NCBI RefSeq assembly: GCF_000774145.1
Contig: NZ_KN322985.1
Span: forward strand, 836,710 to 900,709
Length of the DNA stretch: 64,000 nt
Direction: 5' to 3'
DNA from: Pseudomonas mediterranea CFBP 5447
GTDB lineage: Bacteria > Pseudomonadota > Gammaproteobacteria > Pseudomonadales > Pseudomonadaceae
Both the position numbers and the translations under genes were made by a program. Every line of letters starts with the position of its first letter. Positions within the stretch are counted from its first letter, which is position 1. Under the pieces are notes generated by a model. That model worked only from the letters and a program-made list of their open reading frames with translations, ran no database searches and was not told the DNA's origin. Shown here in pieces: positions 25,825 to 33,888 of this stretch.

Positions 25825-28239
25825 ATGAGCGACCAGCACTCTACTGAAGCCACGAACGAATACACTGACTCCGAACACATCGAACACACCGTTTCCGGCA
25901 CCGGCCTGGCGCTACCCGGCCAGAACCTGCCGGACAAGGTCTACATCATCCCCATCCACAATCGCCCCTTCTTCCCGGCCCAGGTGCTGCCGGTCATCGT
26001 CAATGAAGAACCCTGGGCCGAAACCCTGGAACTGGTGGCCAAGTCCGAACATCATTCCCTGGCGCTGTTTTTCATGGACACGCCCCAGGAAGACCCGCGC
26101 CATTTCGATACGTCGGCGCTGCCGCTGTACGGCACGCTGGTCAAGGTGCACCACGCCAGTCGCGAGGCGGGCAAATTGCAATTCGTTGCCCAAGGCCTGA
26201 CCCGTGTGCGCATCCGTACCTGGCTCAAGCACCATCGGCCACCGTACCTGGTGGAAGTCGAATACCCGCACCAGCCCAGCGAACCGACCGATGAGGTCAA
26301 GGCCTATGGCATGGCGCTGATCAACGCGATCAAGGAACTGCTGCCGCTCAATCCGCTGTACAGCGAAGAGTTGAAGAACTACCTCAACCGCTTCAGCCCC
26401 AACGACCCGTCGCCGCTGACGGACTTCGCCGCCGCACTCACCTCCGCCACCGGCAATGAACTGCAGGAAGTGCTCGACTGCGTGCCCATGCTCAAGCGCA
26501 TGGAGAAAGTGCTGCCGATGCTGCGCAAGGAAGTCGAAGTGGCGCGGTTGCAGAAAGAGATTTCCGCCGAGGTCAACAGCAAGATCGGCGAACATCAGCG
26601 CCAGTTCTTCCTCAAGGAACAGCTCAAGGTCATCCAGCAGGAATTGGGACTGACCAAGGACGATCGCAGCGCCGACCTCGAACAGTTCGAGCAGCGGCTG
26701 GAGGGCAAGGTGCTGCCGGCCCAGGCCCAGAGGCGTATCGAAGAGGAAATGACCAAGCTCTCGATCCTGGAAACCGGTTCGCCGGAATACGCCGTCACCC
26801 GCAACTACCTCGATTGGGCGACCTCGGTGCCGTGGGGCGTATACGGCCAGGACAAGCTCGACCTCAAGCACGCGCGCAAGGTGCTCGACCAGCACCACGC
26901 CGGCCTGGACGACATCAAGGACCGTATCCTCGAATTCCTCGCCGTCGGTGCCTATAAAGGCGAGATCAGCGGCTCCATTGTGCTGCTCGTGGGCCCGCCG
27001 GGCGTGGGCAAGACCAGCGTGGGCAAGTCCATTGCCGAATCGCTCGGCCGGCCGTTCTACCGTTTCAGCGTCGGTGGCATGCGCGACGAAGCCGAGATCA
27101 AGGGGCATCGGCGTACCTACATCGGTGCCCAGCCGGGCAAACTGGTGCAGGCGCTCAAGGACGTCGAAGTGATGAATCCGGTGATCATGCTCGACGAGAT
27201 CGACAAGATGGGCCAGAGCTACCAGGGCGACCCGGCCTCGGCCTTGCTGGAAACCCTCGACCCGGAGCAGAACGTCGAGTTTCTCGATCACTACCTGGAC
27301 ATGCGCCTGGACCTGTCCAAAGTGCTCTTCGTGTGCACCGCCAACACCCTGGACTCGATCCCCGGCCCGCTGCTGGACCGGATGGAAGTGATTCGCCTGT
27401 CGGGCTACATCACCGAAGAAAAGGTCGCCATCGCCAAGCGCCACCTGTGGCCCAAGCAACTGGCCAAGGCCGGGGTGTCCAAGGGCAGCCTGAGCATCAG
27501 CGACGGAGCCCTGAAGGTGTTGATCGACGGCTACGCCCGCGAAGCCGGGGTACGACAGCTGGAGAAGCAACTGGGCAAACTGGTGCGCAAGGCGGTGATG
27601 AAGCTGATCGACGAGCCCAAGGCGGTGATCAAGCTCGGGCCGAAGGATCTTGAAGCGTCCCTGGGCAAACCGGTGTTCCGCAACGAGCAGGTGCTGTCCG
27701 GCATCGGCGTGATTACCGGCCTGGCCTGGACCAGCATGGGCGGTGCCACCCTGCCGATCGAAGCGACGCGCATCCATACCCACAATCGCGGCTTCAAACT
27801 CACCGGGCAACTGGGCGATGTGATGAAGGAATCCGCGGAAATTGCCCACAGCTATGTCAGTTCGCACCTGAAGCAGTTCGGTGGCGATCCGAAGTTCTTC
27901 GACGAGGCCTTCGTTCACCTGCACGTGCCCGAAGGCGCCACGCCCAAGGACGGCCCGAGCGCCGGGGTGACCATGGCCAGCGCCCTGTTGTCCCTGGCCC
28001 GCAACCAGCCACCGAAGAAGGGTGTCGCCATGACTGGCGAACTGACCCTCACCGGGCATGTGCTGCCGATTGGCGGGGTGCGTGAAAAGGTCATCGCGGC
28101 GCGCCGGCAGAAAATCCTCGAACTGATCCTGCCAGAAGCCAACCGGGGCAACTTCGAAGAGCTGCCGGACTATCTGAAGGAAGGCGTCACGGTGCACTTC
28201 GCCAAGCGCTTTGCGGATGTGGCGAAGGTGTTGTTCTGA
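25825..28239 (+). CDS. asrA: Lon-family ATP-dependent protease (AsrA-like)
   Basis: This 804-aa LonA-type protease degrades regulatory and damaged proteins in the cytoplasm. It has the LON substrate domain (IPIHNRPFFPAQVLPVIV), a long helical linker, and the AAA module with GPPGVGKTSVGKS and PVIMLDEIDKMG. The C-terminal protease has the catalytic dyad S712 (KDGPSAGV) and K755 (REKVIAARR), the same 43-residue spacing as S679/K722 of E. coli Lon. ATG 25825 has AGGTG upstream. The chagasin-like gene next to it parallels PAO1 asrA (PA0779) and PA0778, so it is probably AsrA, a heat- or antibiotic-stress protease, not the main Lon. Confidence 0.92.
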   Translation: MSDQHSTEATNEYTDSEHIEHTVSGTGLALPGQNLPDKVYIIPIHNRPFFPAQVLPVIVNEEPWAETLELVAKSEHHSLALFFMDTPQEDPRHFDTSALPLYGTLVKVHHASREAGKLQFVAQGLTRVRIRTWLKHHRPPYLVEVEYPHQPSEPTDEVKAYGMALINAIKELLPLNPLYSEELKNYLNRFSPNDPSPLTDFAAALTSATGNELQEVLDCVPMLKRMEKVLPMLRKEVEVARLQKEISAEVNSKIGEHQRQFFLKEQLKVIQQELGLTKDDRSADLEQFEQRLEGKVLPAQAQRRIEEEMTKLSILETGSPEYAVTRNYLDWATSVPWGVYGQDKLDLKHARKVLDQHHAGLDDIKDRILEFLAVGAYKGEISGSIVLLVGPPGVGKTSVGKSIAESLGRPFYRFSVGGMRDEAEIKGHRRTYIGAQPGKLVQALKDVEVMNPVIMLDEIDKMGQSYQGDPASALLETLDPEQNVEFLDHYLDMRLDLSKVLFVCTANTLDSIPGPLLDRMEVIRLSGYITEEKVAIAKRHLWPKQLAKAGVSKGSLSISDGALKVLIDGYAREAGVRQLEKQLGKLVRKAVMKLIDEPKAVIKLGPKDLEASLGKPVFRNEQVLSGIGVITGLAWTSMGGATLPIEATRIHTHNRGFKLTGQLGDVMKESAEIAHSYVSSHLKQFGGDPKFFDEAFVHLHVPEGATPKDGPSAGVTMASALLSLARNQPPKKGVAMTGELTLTGHVLPIGGVREKVIAARRQKILELILPEANRGNFEELPDYLKEGVTVHFAKRFADVAKVLF

Positions 28240-28262
28240 AATTCATGTAGCGACTGGACTGG

Positions 28263-28364
28263 CCCCATCGCGAGCAGGCTCGCTCCCACAGTGGTTTTAT
28301 GTTGGTCACCGAATCCGTGTTCAACAAATAACCCTGTGGGAGCGAGCCTGCTCGCGATGGGGCC
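28263..28364. repeat. REP pair (inverted)
   Basis: CCATCGCGAGCAGGCTCGCT at 28266 faces its complement ending at 28360, and GGCCCC/GGGGCC extend the symmetry. It lies between asrA and the inhibitor gene. Confidence 0.9.
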
Positions 28365-28429
28365 TCAGCTGACACACCCCGTAGCATCTTCGGGTATGCT
28401 CACCATTCGTCGTGAATGCCGGAGCCCCC

Positions 28430-28822
28430 ATGTCCCTCACCCGCCTGCTCGTCCCCGTCAGCCTTGCCCTGTTGAGCGCTTGCGCCACGCAACCGAAAAA
28501 CAACGTGACCGTGGAGAAACTCAGCGAGTGTCCGGTACGGCTCAACAACGGGCAGAACATGATCCTCAGCTTGCCCAGCAACCCGAGCACCGGGTATCGC
28601 TGGGCGATCCAGGACTCAGCGGGCGGCGTGTTGAAAGCACTGGGCCCCGAGGTCTACCGTAATCCGGAAGACGCCGGCATCGTCGGCGCCGCTGGCGTGT
28701 CGACCTGGCGCTTCCAGGCATTCGCCGCCGGTACCGGCCGGTTGCGCCTGACTTATCAACAGCCCTGGGCGCCCGAAGTGCCCCCCGTGGAAACCTTCGA
28801 CTGCGCCATTGCGGTGAATTGA
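28430..28822 (+). CDS. Chagasin-like (I42) cysteine-protease inhibitor lipoprotein
   Basis: This 130-aa protein has a lipoprotein signal (MSLTRLLVPVSLALLSACAT, lipobox LSAC) and a chagasin/ICP domain. The inhibitory loop NPSTGYRW is followed by the usual WRFQAFAAGTGRLRLTYQQPW. It would sit in the periplasm or on the membrane and block papain-like proteases. PAO1 PA0778 (Icp), next to asrA, is the known counterpart. ATG 28430 has GGAG five bases upstream. The in vivo target is unknown. Confidence 0.88.
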   Translation: MSLTRLLVPVSLALLSACATQPKNNVTVEKLSECPVRLNNGQNMILSLPSNPSTGYRWAIQDSAGGVLKALGPEVYRNPEDAGIVGAAGVSTWRFQAFAAGTGRLRLTYQQPWAPEVPPVETFDCAIAVN

Positions 28823-28862
28823 TAAGGGGCGGCTGGCTGTACCTTGCGGCGGCGCACCCTGT

Positions 28863-29822
28863 TCAAAAAGCGTGTTTCAGCCCGATGGTCGTCATGACGC
28901 TGGAGCTTTCGATACCCGCGGAGTCGACGTAGCTATCGCGGTAGTTATCGGAACGATTCTTGACGGTGAGACTGCCTTTTTTATTCCGGGTGCGGCTCCA
29001 CGCGCTCTCCACAAAAATATTCGTGTTGGGGGTCATGTCATAGCCCAACTTTCCTCCCAACGAATAATATTGTTGATGCCTGGTTTTGCCGACAAAGGTC
29101 TTATCGGCCAAATAGTGTTGATCAGTATCAGTGGCCGAAGCCCAGCGGCTGTACTTGAACACCCCCTCCATATCGAAACGCTTGTATCGATAACTGCCGA
29201 TCAATCCCACATAAGGGGTTTTAAAGTGCTGCTTGTAACCAATGATCGTTACGTCTGCTGGAAACTCACCTGTGTACGCACCGCTGTTGTAACTGAAGGA
29301 TCCCCCCTTTGAGGTAAAGCTGAAGCGGCGCTCCTGGTACCCTGCCATCAGCCCCAGGCGATAAGCAGGCTCGTTCAACAACCAGCCCTTGAGATTGAGG
29401 TCGAATTCGTTGGCATACCGGAGGGTCGTGTCGGGGTGGACACTGCGATCTGTCCAGTGGCCCTGGGAGGCGTCGACCCAATCATCGTCATTCATGTGAC
29501 CGTCGGTGCTGGTGAGGGTCGTCCAACCCGACGCTCCCAGTGAAAGCCAAGGTCGCACGTTCCAGTCGAGAGAGCCTTTGATGACCGCAGCATTGTTGTA
29601 CTTCCAGTCGAGCTGGCTGATCTTCCTCCCGCCCTCCTCGGGCGCGTAGACCCGTTCATGGGTCTGACCACTCAGAATGCCCGCATTGATACCCAGAGTG
29701 ACTTTCTCTTCCGTGTACAAGTGCCCGTCGCTTTCAGCAGCAACTGGAAATGCAACCGTCGTGATTGTTGCAAATATTAAAATGTGCACTCGCCCAGTTG
29801 CTTTCTGCTTTTGTACAGACAT
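28863..29822 (-). CDS. Omptin-family outer-membrane protease
   Basis: The 319-aa product resembles E. coli OmpT and Yersinia Pla along its length: ERVYAPEEGGRKISQLDWK, NNAAVIKGSLDW, YANEFDLNLKGWLLNEPAYR and the terminal TTIGLKHAF beta-strand. The signal peptide ends near residue 29. All four catalytic residues align: D112 and D114 (MNDDDWVD), D234 and H236 (TDTDQHY). Omptins are 10-stranded barrels that cut between basic residues and need rough LPS. They are mostly enterobacterial, so transfer is likely; base composition looks lower in GC than the flanks. GGGAAG precedes ATG 29822. Confidence 0.93.
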   Translation of the reverse strand: MSVQKQKATGRVHILIFATITTVAFPVAAESDGHLYTEEKVTLGINAGILSGQTHERVYAPEEGGRKISQLDWKYNNAAVIKGSLDWNVRPWLSLGASGWTTLTSTDGHMNDDDWVDASQGHWTDRSVHPDTTLRYANEFDLNLKGWLLNEPAYRLGLMAGYQERRFSFTSKGGSFSYNSGAYTGEFPADVTIIGYKQHFKTPYVGLIGSYRYKRFDMEGVFKYSRWASATDTDQHYLADKTFVGKTRHQQYYSLGGKLGYDMTPNTNIFVESAWSRTRNKKGSLTVKNRSDNYRDSYVDSAGIESSSVMTTIGLKHAF

Positions 29823-30123
29823 CTATAACTTCCCTGATAAATTAGTTGAGCTCAGCCGCCCCTTGCAGTTGCATGCACACCAGCAGGCGCTTTGAAGTTG
29901 CGCTTTTTATATCAACGAAACTTTATTCAGCAAGAAACGAATCGAAAACACCGCTAAACAAAATGTGCCTGGAAGTTGCGTTGCTGTTCGCCTCGATCGG
30001 AGTGCCACAGACCTCGTGAAACCGACAGGCATGAGGGCGAGGTCCGGGTATCGATCAAAGATCACGCTTTGGCGCATTAATTGGCTAAAATGCCCGCCTT
30101 TTCACCCTGCCGCTGGAACCGCC
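29823..30123. other. Divergent promoter region between the omptin gene and cmoA
   Basis: This 301-base gap is AT-rich near the omptin gene. On the minus strand TGTTTA and TGTTTT lie 10 bases apart at 29945-29960, resembling a PhoP box, and AT-rich -10-like sequences follow towards the gene. No RNA gene or repeat was recognised. Confidence 0.35.
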
Positions 30124-30867
30124 GTGAGCAACGACCCTGATCGTCTATTCGCCCAACCCCTGGCCCAAGTGCCTGACTTCGCCTTCAACGAGGACGTGGT
30201 GCGGGTATTCCCGGACATGATCAAGCGCTCGGTGCCGGGTTATCCGACCATTGTCGAAAACCTCGGTGTGCTTGCCGCGCAATTTGCCCAGCCGGGCAGC
30301 GTGCTTTATGACCTGGGGGCTTCCCTGGGCGCGGTGACCCAAGCATTGCGCCGCCACGTGCGCACCGACGGTTGCCGGGTGATCGCTGTGGATAACTCCG
30401 CGGCGATGGTCGAGCGCTGCCGCGAATACCTCAACGGCCAGGACTCGATGTTCCAGGAGCTGCTGCCGGTGGAGGTGATCGAGGGCGACATCCTGGCCCT
30501 GGAGTTCCAGCCAGCCTCGGTGGTGGCGCTGAACTTCACCCTGCAGTTCATCGCACCGGATCAGCGCACGGCCTTGTTGAGCCGCATTCGCCAGTCGCTA
30601 CTGCCCGGCGGCGCCCTGATCCTGTCGGAAAAGCTGCGCTTCAACGATGCGCAGGAGCACGCGCTGCTCACCGACCTGCACGTCGCATTCAAGCGCGCCA
30701 ACGGCTACAGCGAGCTGGAGATTGCCCAGAAACGCAGTGCCATCGAAAACGTCATGAAGCCCGACAGCCTCGAGGAACACCGCGAACGCCTGTTGGCGGC
30801 CGGGTTCTCGAAAGTCGTGCCATGGTTCCAATGTCTAAATTTCGCCTCGTTGATTGCCCTGCCATGA
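30124..30867 (+). CDS. cmoA: Carboxy-S-adenosyl-L-methionine synthase CmoA
   Basis: CmoA makes carboxy-SAM from SAM and prephenate for modification of wobble uridine 34 in tRNA. The 247-aa protein has the SAM-site LYDLGASLGAVTQALRRH, VIAVDNSAAMVERCREY and LNFTLQFI. The start is GTG at 30124, giving SNDPDRLFAQPLAQVPDFAF; earlier frame codons are not conserved. cmoB overlaps its stop by four bases (ATGA). Together they act in cmo5U synthesis. Confidence 0.95.
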   Translation: MSNDPDRLFAQPLAQVPDFAFNEDVVRVFPDMIKRSVPGYPTIVENLGVLAAQFAQPGSVLYDLGASLGAVTQALRRHVRTDGCRVIAVDNSAAMVERCREYLNGQDSMFQELLPVEVIEGDILALEFQPASVVALNFTLQFIAPDQRTALLSRIRQSLLPGGALILSEKLRFNDAQEHALLTDLHVAFKRANGYSELEIAQKRSAIENVMKPDSLEEHRERLLAAGFSKVVPWFQCLNFASLIALP

Positions 30868-31820
30868 TTGATCTGTCCCCCCTCGCCCGCCGCCTGGCCG
30901 GCACGCCCCTGGCCGATTGGGCCGCGACGCTGCAAACGCAACTCGACACCAAAATGGAAAAGGGCCACGGCGACCTGGAGCGCTGGCAGAGCGCCCTCGA
31001 CGCCTTGCCGGTGCTGCAGCCGAGCGAAATCGACCTGTTGAACGGGCTGACCCTCGACACCGATTGCAGCGACGAAACCCGCGCACAGATGCGCACTGCG
31101 CTGATGGGCCTGTCGCCGTGGCGCAAGGGGCCGTTCGACCTGTTTGGCGTGCACGTGGACACCGAATGGCGCTCGGACTGGAAGTGGTCGCGGGTGGCAC
31201 CGCACCTGGATCTCAAGGGCAAGCGCATCCTCGATGTGGGCTGTGGCAACGGTTACTACATGTGGCGGATGCTCGGTGCCGGGGCTGACACGGTGATCGG
31301 CGTCGACCCCAACTGGCTGTTCTTCTGCCAGTTCCAGGCGGTGCAGCGCTACCTGTCCCAGTCCAATGCCTGGCACCTGCCGTTCCCGTTCGAAGACCTG
31401 CCGCCGGACCTGGAAGGCTTCGACACGGTGTTTTCCATGGGCGTGTTCTACCACCGCCGCTCCCCTATCGAGCACTTGCTGGCCCTCAAGGACTGCCTGG
31501 TCAAGGGCGGTGAGCTGGTACTGGAAACCCTGGTGATCGAGGGCGACGAGCATCAGGTGCTGGTGCCCGAGGATCGCTACGCGCAGATGCGCAACGTCTG
31601 GTTCCTGCCATCGGTGCCAGCCCTGGAACGCTGGCTGCGCCGCGCCGGTTTCAGCGATGTGCGCTGCGTGGACGTGAGCCTGACCACCGTGGAAGAACAA
31701 CGCAGCACCGAGTGGATGAAGTATCAGTCGCTGAGCGATTTTCTCGACCCCGACGACCACAGCAAGACCATCGAAGGTTTGCCGGCGCCGATGCGGGCGG
31801 TGATTGTGGCGCGCAAGTAA
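30864..31820 (+). CDS. cmoB: tRNA U34 carboxymethyltransferase CmoB
   Basis: CmoB uses carboxy-SAM to convert ho5U34 to cmo5U34 in tRNAs. The 318-aa protein contains DVGCGNGYYMWRMLGAGAD, VIGVDPNWLFFCQFQAVQ and VFSMGVFYHRRSPIEHL, which are family signatures. ATG 30864 overlaps the cmoA stop (ATGA), so expression is coupled. A perfect-stem REP hairpin follows, then the convergent tadA gene. Confidence 0.95.
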   Translation: MIDLSPLARRLAGTPLADWAATLQTQLDTKMEKGHGDLERWQSALDALPVLQPSEIDLLNGLTLDTDCSDETRAQMRTALMGLSPWRKGPFDLFGVHVDTEWRSDWKWSRVAPHLDLKGKRILDVGCGNGYYMWRMLGAGADTVIGVDPNWLFFCQFQAVQRYLSQSNAWHLPFPFEDLPPDLEGFDTVFSMGVFYHRRSPIEHLLALKDCLVKGGELVLETLVIEGDEHQVLVPEDRYAQMRNVWFLPSVPALERWLRRAGFSDVRCVDVSLTTVEEQRSTEWMKYQSLSDFLDPDDHSKTIEGLPAPMRAVIVARK

Positions 31821-31843
31821 ATAGACCAAACGACACCATACCC

Positions 31844-31887
31844 TGTGGGAGCGAGCCTGCGAGCAGGCTCGCAGGCTCGCTCCCACA
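31844..31887. repeat. Collapsed REP pair: 44-base perfect palindrome
   Basis: Two 21-base arms pair without mismatch around a two-base AG loop. The outer parts are REP sequence (TGTGGGAGCGAGCCTGC). It lies between the convergent cmoB and tadA genes and can act as a cruciform or bidirectional stop. Confidence 0.9.
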
Positions 31888-31899
31888 AGGGGTCCGGGT

Positions 31900-32388
31900 T
31901 CACTTGGCCCGGCGCGCCTTGAAGAACTCGCTCAGCATCGTGCTGCATTCTTCCGCCAACACCCCGCCCTCGAACATCACCCGATGGTTCAAGAACGCCT
32001 GGCTGAAAAACTGCCCCTGGCTCTGCACGATGCCAGCCTTGGGCTCCAGTGCCCCGTAGACGACCCGGGCGATGCGGGAGTGGACGATCAGGCCAGCGCA
32101 CATGCTGCACGGTTCGAGCGTCACATAGAGAGTACTGCCGGGCAGGCGATAGTTGCTCACGGCCTGGGCGGCGGCGCGGATGGCGACCATTTCCGCGTGG
32201 GCGCTGGGGTCGTGGCCGCTGATCGGGCAGTTGAAGCCGCGCCCGATGATCTCGCCGTCCTGCACCAGCACCGCGCCCACCGGCACCTCGCCCAGGGCCG
32301 CCCCTTGCGCGGCCAGTGCCAGGGCTTCGCGCATGAAGTCCTGATCGCGACTGCGGTCGATGATCCGGGCGGGACGAATCTGGCGCAT
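31900..32388 (-). CDS. tadA: tRNA adenosine(34) deaminase
   Basis: TadA deaminates A34 of tRNA-Arg(ACG) to inosine. The 162-aa protein has the zinc site HAEMVAIR with the proton-shuttle glutamate and PCSMCAG. The N-terminal GEVPVGAVLVQDGEIIGRG and the C-terminal FFSQAFLNHRVMFEGGVLAEEC are also typical. ATG 32388 overlaps the stop of the multicopper oxidase gene by one base (TGATG), so the two are coupled. The same pair lies next to guaA in PAO1. Confidence 0.96.
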   Translation of the reverse strand: MRQIRPARIIDRSRDQDFMREALALAAQGAALGEVPVGAVLVQDGEIIGRGFNCPISGHDPSAHAEMVAIRAAAQAVSNYRLPGSTLYVTLEPCSMCAGLIVHSRIARVVYGALEPKAGIVQSQGQFFSQAFLNHRVMFEGGVLAEECSTMLSEFFKARRAK

Positions 32389-33764
32389 CACGCCACCTCG
32401 ATGGCGGCCATCAGGCCGGTTTCCATGTGGTCGATCACATGGCAGTGGAACATCCACACGCCCGGATTATCCGCCACCAACGCTACCTGGGCCCGCTCGT
32501 TCTTGCCCAGCAGGTAGGTGTCGGTGAAATACGGAATGACCTTATGGCGGTTGGACGCGATCACCTTGAAGCTCATCCCATGCAGGTGGACCGGATGCTG
32601 GTATTGGGTCATGTTCTTCAATTCGAAAATGTAGCTCTTGCCCTTTTTCAGCGTGGCAATCGGCCGGTCGGCGCAGGTCTTGTCGGTGATGTCCCAGGCC
32701 TTGCCGTTGATCTGCCACAGGCTCGGCGGCTTGCCGTTGTCCGTGTCAACCGACACCGAACCGACCCACTCGAAATTGAAGTTGAGTTTCTCGGCATTGG
32801 CCAGGTCCGGCTCGGACACCGGATTGGCCGGCAACGCGGGTGGCCATTGGGTCGGCGCATCGTTATTGGGCACGGACCGCAGGGTGCCCAGGCGCACCGG
32901 CCCGTTGCGCAACGACAACTCTTCCCCGGCCGGCGGTGCCTTGATGGCCAGGCAGATGCGCATGCCCGGGCCCAACCAGTATTCCTTGCCCAGCGGGCGC
33001 GGTTCGATGGGATTGCCATCCAGGGCATAGATCCGCGCTTCGACGCCGGGAATGTTGATCCGGTAAGTCAGCGTGTTGTCGAGGTTGAGCAGGCGCACCC
33101 GGGTGATCTGCCCGGCCGGCAGGTCGATCACCGCCTCCGGCACGCCGTTGATGGTCGCCAGTCGCCCGGCCGTCCCGCCACGGGCCGCCTCGCGAGGGAT
33201 GCTGAACTCCACAAACTCGCCCTGCTCATCCACGTGCCAGCTCTTCAGGCTCAGGGTCTTTTCATATTTGAAACCGGTGGGCTCGCGTTCTTCAATGATC
33301 AGCGGTCCTACCAATCCACGCCCCAGTTCTTCACTGCTGTTGACGTGGGGGTGGTACCAATAGCTGCCGGCGTCCGGCACGCGGAACTTGTAATCGAAGT
33401 ATTCACCCGGCAGCACCGGCAGTTGCGAGACATACGGCACACCGTCCATCTCCAGCGGCAGGCGGATCCCGTGCCAGTGGATGGTGGTGGCGACCGGCAG
33501 GTGATTGATGAAACGCACCCGCAACCACTCACCCTGGCGCACCCGCAACTCGGTCCCCGGCGCTGATGGCCCAAAGGCCCAGGCCTGGGTCTTGTACCCG
33601 GCCACCAGCTCGACGTCCAAAGGCGCCGCAATCAATTCATAGTCATGGCCAGCCTCGGCATCCGCCCGCTTGCCCAACCAATACCGCGATGCGCCTCCCG
33701 CGCCAACGCCCACGACAACAAGACCGGCCAGGCCACCGAGTATTTGGCGACGGGTAAACGACAT
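32388..33764 (-). CDS. Multicopper oxidase
   Basis: This 458-aa periplasmic oxidase starts MSFTRRQILGGLAGLVVVG, a Tat-type signal. All copper-ligand motifs are visible: HWHG, WYHPHVN, HPVHLHG and HCHVIDHMETGLM (T1 with methionine). Such enzymes oxidise Cu(I), phenols or other donors and reduce oxygen to water. AGGTGG precedes ATG 33764. tadA follows with one-base overlap. In PAO1 the equivalent is PA3768, a metallo-oxidoreductase next to guaA. The substrate is not evident. Confidence 0.9.
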   Translation of the reverse strand: MSFTRRQILGGLAGLVVVGVGAGGASRYWLGKRADAEAGHDYELIAAPLDVELVAGYKTQAWAFGPSAPGTELRVRQGEWLRVRFINHLPVATTIHWHGIRLPLEMDGVPYVSQLPVLPGEYFDYKFRVPDAGSYWYHPHVNSSEELGRGLVGPLIIEEREPTGFKYEKTLSLKSWHVDEQGEFVEFSIPREAARGGTAGRLATINGVPEAVIDLPAGQITRVRLLNLDNTLTYRINIPGVEARIYALDGNPIEPRPLGKEYWLGPGMRICLAIKAPPAGEELSLRNGPVRLGTLRSVPNNDAPTQWPPALPANPVSEPDLANAEKLNFNFEWVGSVSVDTDNGKPPSLWQINGKAWDITDKTCADRPIATLKKGKSYIFELKNMTQYQHPVHLHGMSFKVIASNRHKVIPYFTDTYLLGKNERAQVALVADNPGVWMFHCHVIDHMETGLMAAIEVA

Positions 33765-33888
33765 GAAGGCAACCACCTATTGAATCCGCAGCGAACCGGC
33801 AGGTCCGCAAAAGGCGAATACGATACACCCGCAATTGAGAAAGATTAAGTGAAGGATTGTCGCGTCACCAGTCATTGCTGAGGCCGGA

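Noticed and set aside
25912..28197. Open frame of 761 codons on the minus strand opposite asrA
   Set aside because: It is antisense to a complete Lon-type gene and has no motif of its own.
29823..30123. Possible small RNA in the omptin-cmoA gap
   Set aside because: No terminator with a T-run or stable fold was found; only promoter-like AT-rich sequence.
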